Shown here one piece after another: positions 1 to 6,298 of a DNA stretch of 10,008 nucleotides. The stretch is from assembly GCA_913054055.1 (NCBI GenBank), contig CAJXIT010000111.1, positions 1 to 10,008 on the forward strand. Reading direction: 5' to 3'. The position numbers and the translations under genes are program-made. How positions within the stretch are numbered: position 1 is the first letter of the stretch; every line of letters begins with the position of its first letter. The DNA is from an uncultured Thalassolituus sp. (GTDB lineage: Bacteria > Pseudomonadota > Gammaproteobacteria > Pseudomonadales > Oceanobacteraceae). The notes beneath the pieces are model-generated. The model had not been told where the DNA came from. It searched no databases and saw only the letters and a program-made list of their open reading frames with translations.

Positions 1-404
1 AAACCTCAGACAACCGAGAATACTTTCATAAAAATCATGTAAGCGGTGAATCCATTGAAAAAAGATTAAAAGACTCTGGCTGGGTAAAAAAAGATCGCGG
101 CCCATTGGCTGGCCCTGCTAATGAGTACGCTCATCCAGATTATCAAGGCAACATGGGCTTGATCATGCCTTACAGCAAAGACTTTTGTGCAAGCTGTAAC
201 CGCTTGAGAGTCAGCTCTACAGGCAAGCTACATCTGTGTTTATTTGGCGAATCGGGTCATGACTTGCGTCACCTGCTAAATAACAATAAGCAAACTGCAT
301 TATCCAAACATGTTGATCAATGTTTATCTAAAAAAACGGCGCAGCATGATTTGGCTAAAAACAATACTGGCAGTACCCGCCACTTAGCCATGCTAGGAGG
401 TTAA
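1..404 (+). CDS. moaA: GTP 3',8-cyclase MoaA, C-terminal part (5' end outside the window)
   Basis: This is the last 133 codons of MoaA, the radical-SAM enzyme that, with MoaC, converts GTP to cyclic pyranopterin monophosphate in the first step of molybdenum cofactor synthesis. The frame is open from base 3 and continues off the left edge, so the N-terminal radical-SAM cluster site is not visible. The C-terminal [4Fe-4S] site is clear: FCASCNRLR followed by GKLHLCL supplies the three cysteines that bind the second cluster, where the GTP substrate sits. The preceding GPANEY...GxMGLI stretch is also typical of the family. The protein ends in Gly-Gly, a C-terminal dipeptide known to be needed for MoaA activity. 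A TTG at 105 lies inside the frame and is not the start. The stop is 4 nt before mobA, which suggests cotranscription. Identification is secure. Confidence 0.96.
   Translation, partial: TSDNREYFHKNHVSGESIEKRLKDSGWVKKDRGPLAGPANEYAHPDYQGNMGLIMPYSKDFCASCNRLRVSSTGKLHLCLFGESGHDLRHLLNNNKQTALSKHVDQCLSKKTAQHDLAKNNTGSTRHLAMLGG
395..400 (+). promoter_or_regulatory. Shine-Dalgarno of mobA, embedded in the last codons of moaA
   Basis: AGGAGG ends 8 nt before the ATG at 409, a near-perfect ribosome binding site that fixes the mobA start. Its bases are also the GGA GGT codons for the terminal Gly-Gly of MoaA. Confidence 0.85.
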
Positions 405-408
405 AACC

Positions 409-984
409 ATGAAAATAGACGGTGTTGTTTTAGCAGGTGGTCAATCCAGTCGCATGGGGCAAGATAAAGCCCTATTAAATCGCGATCATAGGGATATGTT
501 TTTTTACACATTAGATTCCCTTGAATCATTACCACTGAATGAAATTTTTATTAGCCGTAACCCTTCGCAAGTCAGCTACTTAACTCGACGTAGAGTCATT
601 GTAGATAAGTATGTGAACCAAGGGCCGCTTGGAGGGGTTCATGCAGTGGCTCAGTATTCAGATGCCGACGCCTTATTAATTGTTCCTATAGACTTACCTT
701 TGCTTGAACCTAAAGACCTTAAAAAAATCATGTCTATGGCAAACCTTTCTGGCCAACCAGTATTCTTTGAACATCACTATTTGCCCATCCTATTGCCACT
801 AAATCAAGAGGTTAGAGACTACTTAACTGACGTGGTATCAGGTAGAATCAAGACACGTTCGGTGAAAGCCCTGTGTAATCGATTTAACGGCATTAAAATT
901 AGCCCAGATAATGTTGAGCGTCTACAAAATACCAATACACCAGAGCAATGGTTGGCCGCTAAACTTGAGTTAATGGAAATTTAA
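409..984 (+). CDS. mobA: Molybdenum cofactor guanylyltransferase MobA
   Basis: MobA links GMP from GTP to molybdenum-molybdopterin, giving the guanine dinucleotide form used by DMSO-reductase-type enzymes in the cytoplasm. The 191 residues match the family length. The N-terminal nucleotide-binding signature LAGGQSSRMGQDKALL (residues 8-23) has the Gly-rich loop, Arg and Lys of the GT-A fold. GPLGGVHAV (72-80) and VPIDLPLL (92-99) follow, the Asp in the latter matching the metal-binding Asp of MobA. Near the end, NTNTPE (174-179) is the usual family tail motif. Many relatives have CD in place of the PID seen here, a small variation. The start is supported by a strong Shine-Dalgarno. The gene follows moaA by 4 nt. 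The fold resembles other nucleotidyltransferases, but the moa context makes MobA the best reading. Confidence 0.95.
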   Translation: MKIDGVVLAGGQSSRMGQDKALLNRDHRDMFFYTLDSLESLPLNEIFISRNPSQVSYLTRRRVIVDKYVNQGPLGGVHAVAQYSDADALLIVPIDLPLLEPKDLKKIMSMANLSGQPVFFEHHYLPILLPLNQEVRDYLTDVVSGRIKTRSVKALCNRFNGIKISPDNVERLQNTNTPEQWLAAKLELMEI

Positions 985-1078
985 CTTACACATTTTTTAA
1001 TTATCGCTAGATCTAATATGGTGCATATCTACAGATACAAACACCTTAATTTGGTCTTTCTCAATTTAGGAAAGCAAC

Positions 1079-1624
1079 ATGGCACACACTAAAACTGATG
1101 TATTTGAACCTTTAAACCTAGCGGTTTTAACCGTTTCAGATACTCGTAACGAAGAAACTGATACCAGCGGCCAATTATTAGTTGAGCGCCTGCAAAGCCA
1201 AGGCCACAATCTGGCTGATAAAAAAATTGTCATTGATGACATTTATAAAATCCGTGCTGCCATTAGTCACTGGGTGGCCAGCGATGATATTCAAGGGGTA
1301 TTAGTCACTGGTGGCACTGGCTTTACTGGCCGAGATAGCACCCCTGAAGCCGTCACCCCTTTATTTGATAAAACCGTAGAAGGATTTGGCGAGCTATTCC
1401 GCCAAATCAGCTTTGATCAAATTGGCACCAGTACCATTCAAAGCCGTGCAGTGGCCGGTCTGGCCAATGGGGTGATTATTTTTTGTATGCCCGGCTCTAC
1501 CAACGCCTGTCGCACTGCTTGGGATGACATCATTCAAGCTCAGCTAGACAGCCGCCAAGGCCCATGCAATTTTGTGGCACAATTGAAAAAAACAGAGATT
1601 GAAAACTGCAAGTCTCGCGGGTAA
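1079..1624 (+). CDS. moaB: MoaB/Mog-family molybdopterin adenylyltransferase
   Basis: Members of this family bind molybdopterin and, in many organisms, adenylate it before metal insertion by MoeA. The 181-residue protein shows the MoCF-binding fold motifs in order: VSDTR (19-23), VTGGTGF (76-82), RDSTPEA (85-91), GFGELFRQ (102-109) and MPGST (137-141). Length and motif spacing fit MoaB of E. coli (about 170 residues) better than MogA. E. coli MoaB itself is not proven essential, whereas MoaB of other organisms is the active adenylyltransferase; since no mogA is in view, this copy may do that job (inference). The gene begins 94 bp after mobA, with AGGA at 1068-1071 seven nt before the ATG. That gap could hold a promoter, although I see only a loose TAATAT at 1014-1019 without a convincing -35 box. 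Confidence 0.92.
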   Translation: MAHTKTDVFEPLNLAVLTVSDTRNEETDTSGQLLVERLQSQGHNLADKKIVIDDIYKIRAAISHWVASDDIQGVLVTGGTGFTGRDSTPEAVTPLFDKTVEGFGELFRQISFDQIGTSTIQSRAVAGLANGVIIFCMPGSTNACRTAWDDIIQAQLDSRQGPCNFVAQLKKTEIENCKSRG

Positions 1625-1670
1625 CTTAAACCGTTAGACTGGTCGCGATCATAAGCATTAAGAGAACTAT

Positions 1671-2153
1671 ATGAGCTTTACCCACATAAACAGCAATGGC
1701 GAAGCCAACATGGTAGACGTGAGCGAAAAAAACGTCACCACACGTGTTGCTCGCGCTGAAGCCTACATCAATATGACCCCTGAAACCTTAAAGATGATTC
1801 TTGAAGGTAATCACCATAAAGGGGATGTATTTTCTGTGGCACGTATTGCGGGTATTCAAGCAGCTAAGCAAACCAGTAATATGATTCCCCTTTGCCATCC
1901 ACTTATGCTTTCGAAAGTATCGGTAGAGTTTGATCCTCAGCCAGAACACAACCGTGTGCGCATTGAAACCATGTGCAAGCTGGCTGGACAAACAGGGGTT
2001 GAAATGGAAGCCCTAAGCGCTGCATCTGTCACCGCACTGACCTTATTTGATATGTGCAAAGCGGTTGATAAAGCCATGGTGATTTCTGGCATTCGTGTTT
2101 TAGAAAAACAAGGTGGCAAGTCTGGCCACTTTAAAGCAGATGAAGGCGAATGA
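1671..2153 (+). CDS. moaC: Cyclic pyranopterin monophosphate synthase MoaC
   Basis: MoaC acts on the MoaA product, 3',8-cyclo-7,8-dihydro-GTP, to form cyclic pyranopterin monophosphate. The 160-residue protein is close in length and sequence to E. coli MoaC. It opens with the typical THxNxxGEANMVDVSEK block (residues 4-20). LCHPL is at 74-78, VEMEAL at 110-115 and LFDMCKAVDK at 125-134, the last containing the Asp and Lys that match catalytic D128 and K131 of E. coli. The protein ends near GGKSGHF, also family-typical. The homohexameric enzyme is cytoplasmic. A modest Shine-Dalgarno (AAGAGA, 1659-1664) precedes the ATG. The 3' end lies 4 nt before the moaD start, so the two are probably translationally coupled. 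Confidence 0.97.
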   Translation: MSFTHINSNGEANMVDVSEKNVTTRVARAEAYINMTPETLKMILEGNHHKGDVFSVARIAGIQAAKQTSNMIPLCHPLMLSKVSVEFDPQPEHNRVRIETMCKLAGQTGVEMEALSAASVTALTLFDMCKAVDKAMVISGIRVLEKQGGKSGHFKADEGE

Positions 2154-2157
2154 TTTT

Positions 2158-2406
2158 ATGATCTCTGTTTTATTTTTTGCACAACTTCGCGAACAACTGA
2201 AAACGGACAAACTCCAGTTAGATATAACTGCACCTTGTTCCATTTCTGATATTCAACAAGCCATCATTCAGCAATACCCTGATTGGGCAAGCTTCATAGA
2301 AGGCCGCTCGTTATTAACCGCTGTGAATCAGACCATGGTTGAGCCCGATCATATGGTGAATGAGCGCGATGAAGTGGCTTTTTTCCCTCCGGTCACTGGC
2401 GGTTAG
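2158..2406 (+). CDS. moaD: Molybdopterin synthase small subunit MoaD
   Basis: MoaD is the ubiquitin-like sulfur carrier of molybdopterin synthase. Its C-terminal Gly-Gly is adenylated by MoeB, then thiocarboxylated, and inserts into the MoaE active site to donate sulfur. From the ATG at 2158 the protein is 82 residues, starting MISVLFFAQLRE and ending EVAFFPPVTGG, very close to E. coli MoaD (81 residues, MIKVLFFAQ...PPVTGG). AVNQT in the middle is also conserved. I chose this ATG over upstream in-frame starts at 2113 (GTG) and 2140 (ATG) because it matches the family N terminus and avoids overlapping moaC; GAAGG at 2142-2146 is a plausible Shine-Dalgarno. The stop is 2 nt before moaE. Confidence 0.95.
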   Translation: MISVLFFAQLREQLKTDKLQLDITAPCSISDIQQAIIQQYPDWASFIEGRSLLTAVNQTMVEPDHMVNERDEVAFFPPVTGG

Positions 2407-2408
2407 AC

Positions 2409-2903
2409 ATGTCAGACAATTCAGTAAGCCAAGATTTGGATTATGCTGGGGTGCAAACCCAAGACTTTGATATTGCCCATGAATATCAATTAATGCGCCG
2501 TGGCAATCAGCAAGACGGCGCCATCGTATTTTTCACCGGTTTAGTGCGTGACTTTAATCAAGGCAATGATGTAACTGGCTTGTTTCTTGAGCACTACCCC
2601 GGCATGACTGAAAAAGCCCTGCAAGATATTGTCGATCAGGCCAAATCCCGCTGGCCCATTAATCGCGTGCGAGTAATTCATCGAGTGGGGCAATTATATT
2701 TAGCGGATCAAATTGTATATGTAGCTGTTAGCGGAAAACACCGCGAAGCCGCCTTTGATGCTTGCCGCTTTATTATGGATTTTTTAAAGAACCGCGCGCC
2801 ATTCTGGAAAAAAGAAACCACTACCCAGGGGGATGTGTGGGTAGAAGCATTAGAAAAAGACAAAACCGCCATGGACAAATGGAAGCAGGATAATGAAAGC
2901 TAG
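2409..2903 (+). CDS. moaE: Molybdopterin synthase catalytic subunit MoaE
   Basis: MoaE is the large subunit of molybdopterin synthase. It binds cyclic pyranopterin monophosphate and receives two sulfurs from MoaD thiocarboxylate. The 164-residue protein carries GAIVFFTGLVRD (37-48), LEHYPGMTEKAL (60-71), VRVIHRVGQL (87-96) and FIMDFLKNRAPFWKKE (121-136). Lys127 and Lys134 in that last motif correspond to the two active-site lysines of E. coli MoaE (K119 and K126). There are roughly 8 extra residues at the N terminus compared with E. coli, with no known motif. Only 2 nt separate it from moaD and no strong Shine-Dalgarno is visible, so translation is probably coupled to moaD. Its 3' end overlaps modA by 11 bp. 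Confidence 0.96.
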   Translation: MSDNSVSQDLDYAGVQTQDFDIAHEYQLMRRGNQQDGAIVFFTGLVRDFNQGNDVTGLFLEHYPGMTEKALQDIVDQAKSRWPINRVRVIHRVGQLYLADQIVYVAVSGKHREAAFDACRFIMDFLKNRAPFWKKETTTQGDVWVEALEKDKTAMDKWKQDNES

Positions 2904-3732
2904 GCGCTTGGTAAAAAGCACGTATGCCACACTGATTTTTCTGTGTTTGTTTGTCGTTGCGCTTCCTAGCCATGGGGATTCAATTAAAGTGGCGGTGGCC
3001 AGCAACTTTCTAAGCACTGCAAAATTATTAAAAACCGAATTTGAAAAGCACAGCCCTCATAATATTCAAATCATCAGCGCCAGCACTGGGCAATTAAGCC
3101 ACCAAATATTGAACGGTGCACCATTTGATGTATTTTTATCGGCTAACAAAAATCATCCTAAGTTGTTAATGGAACAACTAAAGCTTTCTGACCATGCAAT
3201 ATTTCAATACGCTCAAGGATCATTGGTATTAATTACCCAGCAAGCTGTCTCTCATCTGCCTAATATTTCAAGCAGCTTAAAGCAGGTATTATCGTCAAGC
3301 CAGCCAGTTAATGTGATTGCTTCAGAGTTGCAGCATAATATTATTGAACAAGTATTATCTTCTGCCAACAAAGTGGCCATTGCCAACGCTAAATTGGCTC
3401 CATACGGACAAGCAAGCGAAGAAACCTTATCCACCCTTTCATTGACGCAAGTAATTAAAAGCAAAATGGTTAAAGGACAAAATATCGCGCAAACCTTTCA
3501 GTTTTTCACCAGTGGCAGCGCCGATGCGGCATTCATTGCTTACTCTCATTGGCTGCAATCTGATCAGAAAACGAAAGGCGTGATTAAAATAGATACCAAC
3601 TTACACCACCCCATCGAACAATGGGGTTTAGTTATCAAACCCTCCCAAGCTAGCCAAGCTTTTGTACAGTTTTTATCCCAACCACAGGCCGTGAGTATCA
3701 TCAAAGCCAGTGGCTATAGCACTGCCCTTTAA
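2893..3732 (+). CDS. modA: Periplasmic molybdate-binding protein ModA
   Basis: ModA captures molybdate (and usually tungstate) in the periplasm and delivers it to the ModBC transporter. The 279-residue precursor has a basic N terminus (KARR), a hydrophobic core at about 12-24 and a likely signal-peptidase site near SHG-D (residue 28). The mature protein shows IKVAVASNF (31-39), ISASTGQL (61-68), APFDVFLSA (76-84), IANAKLAPYGQAS (163-175) and DAAFIAYS (211-218). These are the anion-contacting and core motifs of the ModA family, including the Ser and Tyr residues that hydrogen-bond the oxyanion. There is no lipobox, so it should be soluble. GGAAG at 2881-2885 precedes the ATG by 7 nt. The 11-bp overlap with moaE joins cofactor synthesis to molybdate uptake in one transcript. 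Confidence 0.93.
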   Translation: MKARRLVKSTYATLIFLCLFVVALPSHGDSIKVAVASNFLSTAKLLKTEFEKHSPHNIQIISASTGQLSHQILNGAPFDVFLSANKNHPKLLMEQLKLSDHAIFQYAQGSLVLITQQAVSHLPNISSSLKQVLSSSQPVNVIASELQHNIIEQVLSSANKVAIANAKLAPYGQASEETLSTLSLTQVIKSKMVKGQNIAQTFQFFTSGSADAAFIAYSHWLQSDQKTKGVIKIDTNLHHPIEQWGLVIKPSQASQAFVQFLSQPQAVSIIKASGYSTAL

Positions 3733-3752
3733 TCCTTGATACCTTAGCCTCC

Positions 3753-4415
3753 ATGGACGCACTCTTACTTACATTAAAACTAGCATTGATCAGTACTGTC
3801 ATTTTACTGATCATTTCTACCCCCATTGCTTGGCTGCTGGCCCACAAGCAATTTAAAGGCAAAGCTCTAGTGGAGGCCTTAATTGCCCTGCCCTTGGTTT
3901 TACCGCCTACCGTCTTAGGGTTTTATTTATTAATCGCCCTTGGCCCTGATGGCCCTGGTGGTTGGATTGCTGGCCTTTGGGGGGATCGCACTTTGGCGTT
4001 TACTTTCAGCGGCCTAGTAATTGGCTCTGTGATTTATAGCCTGCCGTTTGTGGTGCAACCTTTACAAAACGGTTTTATATTAATTGGTTTGCGCCCACTG
4101 CAAGTGGCTGCCACACTGCGAGCCTCTTTTTTTGATGGATTTCGACACATTATCCTGCCCTTAGCAAAACCCGCCTATATCACCGCCGCCACCCTAGGCT
4201 TTGCTCACACCCTGGGGGAATTTGGCGTGGTGTTAATGATCGGTGGCAACATACCCAATGAAACCCAGGTGGTCTCCATTGCTATTTTTGAACACGTAGA
4301 AACCATGAATTACTCAGGCGCCCATTGGTTATCGGGTATTTTATTGATTTTATCGTTTACCTTATTAGCGGTTATCTATCGCAACCGAAATAATAAAGAC
4401 AGCCAATTGTTATGA
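3753..4415 (+). CDS. modB: Molybdate ABC transporter permease ModB
   Basis: ModB is the homodimeric inner-membrane channel of the molybdate importer. The 220 residues contain about five hydrophobic segments (roughly 6-30, 40-63, 82-105, 140-165, 190-208). LPLVLPPTVLGFYLL (46-60) is highly typical of ModB. The cytoplasmic coupling loop that contacts ModC lies at about 119-140 (AATLRAS...ILPLAKP), followed by LGEFGVVLMIGGNIPNET (154-171), a ModB hallmark. The predicted ATG lies 20 nt after modA and has no purine-rich Shine-Dalgarno (the upstream sequence is TTAGCCTCC). No alternative in-frame start exists between the two genes, so initiation probably relies on ribosomes leaving modA. The 3' end overlaps modC by 4 bp (ATGA). 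Confidence 0.94.
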   Translation: MDALLLTLKLALISTVILLIISTPIAWLLAHKQFKGKALVEALIALPLVLPPTVLGFYLLIALGPDGPGGWIAGLWGDRTLAFTFSGLVIGSVIYSLPFVVQPLQNGFILIGLRPLQVAATLRASFFDGFRHIILPLAKPAYITAATLGFAHTLGEFGVVLMIGGNIPNETQVVSIAIFEHVETMNYSGAHWLSGILLILSFTLLAVIYRNRNNKDSQLL

Positions 4416-5503
4416 AGCTGTCATTAGATATTCAATTAAAAAAAGACAATTTCCAGTTAAATATCCAACAAGATATTCAGTGGGACGACCCTAGCGTACA
4501 TGTTATTTTTGGCCCAAGCGGCTGTGGAAAAAGCCATTTATTACGAGCCATTTGTGGTTTAGAAGCGGTCACAGGTCATCTTCAGTTTTATCATCACACC
4601 TGGTTAGACTCACACAATAAAATTAATGTACCTACCCACAAACGCAATGTGGCCATGGTATTTCAAGACAGTCAGTTATTTACTCATTTGAATGTTCAAC
4701 AGAACTTGGATTTTTCGTTTAATCGATCGCAGTGCACTCAAGATGAATTTGACCTGTGTATTCAGCAATTAAATATTCAGCACTTACTCAAACATGCCAT
4801 TCAAGATTTAAGTGGCGGAGAAAAACAACGAGTCGCCATTGCTCGCAGTTTATTAAGCAAACCGGATTTATTATTAATGGACGAGCCATTAGCGTCACTG
4901 GATTGGAAAAGCAAAGCTGAGATTTTGCCGTTTATTCAAACCATATCTCAAACATGGCAGCTACCCATATTGTATGTGAGCCATAACATTGATGAAGTGA
5001 TGCAGCTTGCGGATCAGGTCATTCTATTAGATAAACAAAATGGCATATCTAAAATCGACAAGGTTTCTAAACTTACTGAGCTGCTAAGCGATATAGATAA
5101 CCCATTTAACCAGCACCCAGATGCTGGCTGTATATTACAAGGGTTTATAAAGTATGAAGGCTATCAGAATGATGGCCTGATTAAAGTGCAACTGGCCGAG
5201 CAGTTTTTATATCTAACCCATACCCACCAAATGGGTCCAGCTCAGCAGAATGTAAGATTAAACATTCACGCCAGCGACGTCAGCATCAGCTTAAGTCACG
5301 CCATGGACAGCAGTATTTTAAATATTTTAAATGGCAAAATTTTGGATATTAAACCCGAAGCATCTGGCCACTGTTTGATTCAATTAGAAGTGGACCAGCA
5401 AATACTGTTAAGCCGCATTTCGGCTTACTCTGCAAAGCGTTTAAATCTTAAAATGGGCATGAATGTGTTTGCGCAGATAAAAGCGGTTGCGCTTTCTAAG
5501 TAA
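4412..5503 (+). CDS. modC: Molybdate ABC transporter ATP-binding protein ModC
   Basis: ModC hydrolyses ATP to drive molybdate import through ModB. In the 363-residue protein, Walker A is GPSGCGKS (34-41), the Q-loop VFQDSQLF (83-90, Gln85), the ABC signature LSGGEKQR (133-140), Walker B LLLMDEP (153-159), the D-loop SLD (162-164) and the switch His191 in YVSHNIDEV. From about residue 235 a C-terminal regulatory region follows. Its last 65 residues (SSILNILNGKILDI onward) look like a mop/TOBE molybdate-binding domain, as in E. coli ModC (352 residues). Walker A is followed by His rather than the common Thr, a tolerated variation. Start and modB stop share ATGA, implying coupled translation. 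This is the last gene of the cluster; the palindromic repeats begin 21 bp after its stop. Confidence 0.95.
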   Translation: MKLSLDIQLKKDNFQLNIQQDIQWDDPSVHVIFGPSGCGKSHLLRAICGLEAVTGHLQFYHHTWLDSHNKINVPTHKRNVAMVFQDSQLFTHLNVQQNLDFSFNRSQCTQDEFDLCIQQLNIQHLLKHAIQDLSGGEKQRVAIARSLLSKPDLLLMDEPLASLDWKSKAEILPFIQTISQTWQLPILYVSHNIDEVMQLADQVILLDKQNGISKIDKVSKLTELLSDIDNPFNQHPDAGCILQGFIKYEGYQNDGLIKVQLAEQFLYLTHTHQMGPAQQNVRLNIHASDVSISLSHAMDSSILNILNGKILDIKPEASGHCLIQLEVDQQILLSRISAYSAKRLNLKMGMNVFAQIKAVALSK

Positions 5504-5531
5504 AACTTTCTTGTGAATTCTAATGAGATAC

Positions 5532-5619
5532 CCACCTTCGCGGGCATGACAGGCTTCATTAGTGACTACGCTCAGCCACTTTCGCGTGTATGACATGCTT
5601 CAGTAGCAACTACACTCAG
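5532..5619. repeat. Two tandem 44-bp units
   Basis: Bases 5532-5575 and 5576-5619 are two adjacent 44-bp units with no gap, matching at about 36 of 44 positions by eye. Each carries the palindrome core (TTCGCG...ATGAC) and a tail ending in ACTAC followed by a CTCAG end. A tail similar to that of the first unit (CTTCATTAG) also follows the type-1 copy at 5688-5724. Confidence 0.8.
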
Positions 5620-5626
5620 CCTCCTA

Positions 5627-5664
5627 CGTCATATCAGAAGTGAGGAACGAACTGTGTGGTATCT
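5627..5664 (+). repeat. Type-2 38-bp repeat, left copy
   Basis: This 38-bp sequence matches 6238-6275 at 35 of 38 positions. Its ends (GTCATAT and GGTATCT) form an imperfect inverted repeat around the core AGTGAGGAACGA. The ends are the same as those of the type-1 palindrome read on the opposite strand. Confidence 0.85.
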
Positions 5665-5687
5665 ATTCAAAATTGTGCTCCCCGAAA

Positions 5688-5724
5688 AGATACCCGCCTG
5701 CGCGGGCATGACAGACTTCATTAG
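5688..5724 (-). repeat. Type-1 palindromic repeat with tail
   Basis: Bases 5688-5724 match 5526-5562 at 34 of 37 positions, so the repeated unit includes a 12-bp tail (AGACTTCATTAG here) beyond the palindrome. The stem is TACCCGC paired with GCGGGCA apart from the outermost base. No T-run follows, so it does not read as an intrinsic terminator. Confidence 0.8.
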
Positions 5725-5727
5725 CAG

Positions 5728-5750
5728 GTATGACGGTTCAGCTGTCATAC
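5728..5750. repeat. GTATGAC/GTCATAC inverted repeat
   Basis: A perfect 7-bp inverted repeat (GTATGAC at 5728-5734, GTCATAC at 5744-5750) encloses a 9-nt spacer. The arms are the outer ends shared by the type-1 and type-2 repeats, so this may be a shortened copy or the inner boundary of the left array. Confidence 0.6.
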
Positions 5751-5836
5751 ACTAGTACAAACAAAACCTCTTCTTAGATTCAATCTATCTACCGATAGTA
5801 ATTACATACGCCAACCTCACAATAATCACAAAGAAT

Positions 5837-5841
5837 GGAGG
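5837..5841 (+). promoter_or_regulatory. Shine-Dalgarno that fixes the GTG start of the GIY-YIG gene
   Basis: GGAGG ends 6 nt before the GTG at 5848, a strong site at ideal spacing. The nearer-looking ATG at 5835 overlaps this site and reaches a stop after three codons (ATG GAG GCA TAG), so it is not the start. Confidence 0.75.
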
Positions 5842-5847
5842 CATAGC

Positions 5848-6135
5848 GTGGAACCACATACTTATATTATGACCAATAAACCAAACGGAATATTATACAT
5901 TGGTGTGACAAGTAATCTCATTCAACGAATTTGGCAACATAAAAATAATTTAGTGGAGGGATTCACTAAAAAATATAACACCCACTCGCTTGTCTACTTT
6001 GAAGCTCATGGTGATATGTATTCAGCTATTGTCCGAGAAAAACAATTGAAAAAATGGAATCGTCAGTGGAAGATTAATCTTATAGAAAAAGAAAACCCTG
6101 AATGGCTAGACCTTTGGCCAAAGATAATTGCTTAA
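5848..6135 (+). CDS. Small single-domain GIY-YIG nuclease-family protein (COG2827/YhbQ-like)
   Basis: This 95-residue protein is essentially one GIY-YIG domain. The first strand is TYIMTN (5-10), the second motif LYIGVTSNL (16-24) contains the YIG triplet, Arg27 and His31 follow in QRIWQHK, and REKQLKKWNRQWK (63-75) supplies Glu64, the expected metal ligand, and the basic helix. All usual catalytic positions (Tyr6, Tyr17, Arg27, Glu64) appear intact, so the protein may be an active nuclease. There is no additional DNA-binding domain. It starts with GTG behind a strong Shine-Dalgarno. It sits alone between palindromic repeat arrays, in the gap between two convergent operons and unrelated to either. 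Function and target are unknown; small GIY-YIG proteins of this type are common in bacteria and mostly uncharacterised. Linkage to the repeats is inference. Confidence 0.88.
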   Translation: MEPHTYIMTNKPNGILYIGVTSNLIQRIWQHKNNLVEGFTKKYNTHSLVYFEAHGDMYSAIVREKQLKKWNRQWKINLIEKENPEWLDLWPKIIA

Positions 6136-6151
6136 GTCATGCTCAATTCAA

Positions 6152-6207
6152 GAGATACCCGCCTTCGCGGGTATGACGAAATAAGTAGACGCCTTCGCGG
6201 ATATGAC
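6152..6207 (-). repeat. 56-bp repeat unit, first right-hand copy (type-1 palindrome plus degenerate copy)
   Basis: The unit holds a perfect type-1 palindrome (arms ATACCCGC at 6155-6162 and GCGGGTAT at 6167-6174, loop CTTC), a 10-nt linker and a degenerate copy ending GCGGATATGAC. It matches 6299-6354 at 55 of 56 positions and begins 16 nt after the GIY-YIG stop codon. Confidence 0.9.
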
Positions 6208-6237
6208 AAGTTAAATAGATGCATTCACACCATCCCA

Positions 6238-6275
6238 CGTCATACCAGAAGTGAGGAACGAGCTGTCTGGTATCT
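6238..6275 (+). repeat. Type-2 38-bp repeat, right copy
   Basis: This copy has a perfect 8-bp inverted repeat, ATACCAGA at 6242-6249 and TCTGGTAT at 6266-6273, around a 16-nt core beginning AGTGAGGAACGA. The left copy at 5627-5664 has two mismatches in the stem. It lies between the two 56-bp units. Confidence 0.87.
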
Positions 6276-6298
6276 CTTTATGAACTATAAAACTCTGA

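Larger units (their letters stand above)
5525..5750. repeat. Left palindromic repeat array
   Basis: This array fills most of the 344-bp gap between modC and the GIY-YIG gene. In order it contains: a type-1 palindrome in reverse orientation (5525-5550, core ACCTTCGCGGG); a degenerate type-1 copy (about 5576-5594); a type-2 element in forward orientation (5627-5664); a type-1 copy in reverse (5688-5712, core CGCCTGCGCGGG); and a remnant ending in GTATGAC (5728-5734) facing GTCATAC (5744-5750). The right array at 6152-6354 has the same order and orientation. The remainder up to 5836 (5751-5836) is AT-rich, with no gene seen. Confidence 0.85.

Noticed and set aside
985..1078. Promoter or ModE operator between mobA and moaB
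   Set aside because: TAATAT at 1014-1019 has no matching -35 box, and I could not find a ModE-like palindrome.
1788..2119. Minus-strand open frames opposite moaC
   Set aside because: They lie within a highly conserved moaC and have no family features.
5525..5550. Type-1 palindrome as the modC intrinsic terminator
   Set aside because: The stem in this copy is imperfect and no T-run follows. It could hinder transcription, but the sequence does not support calling it a terminator.
5525..5750. Palindromes as a CRISPR array
   Set aside because: Units are few, irregularly spaced, in both orientations and variable in sequence. There are no uniform spacers and no cas genes.
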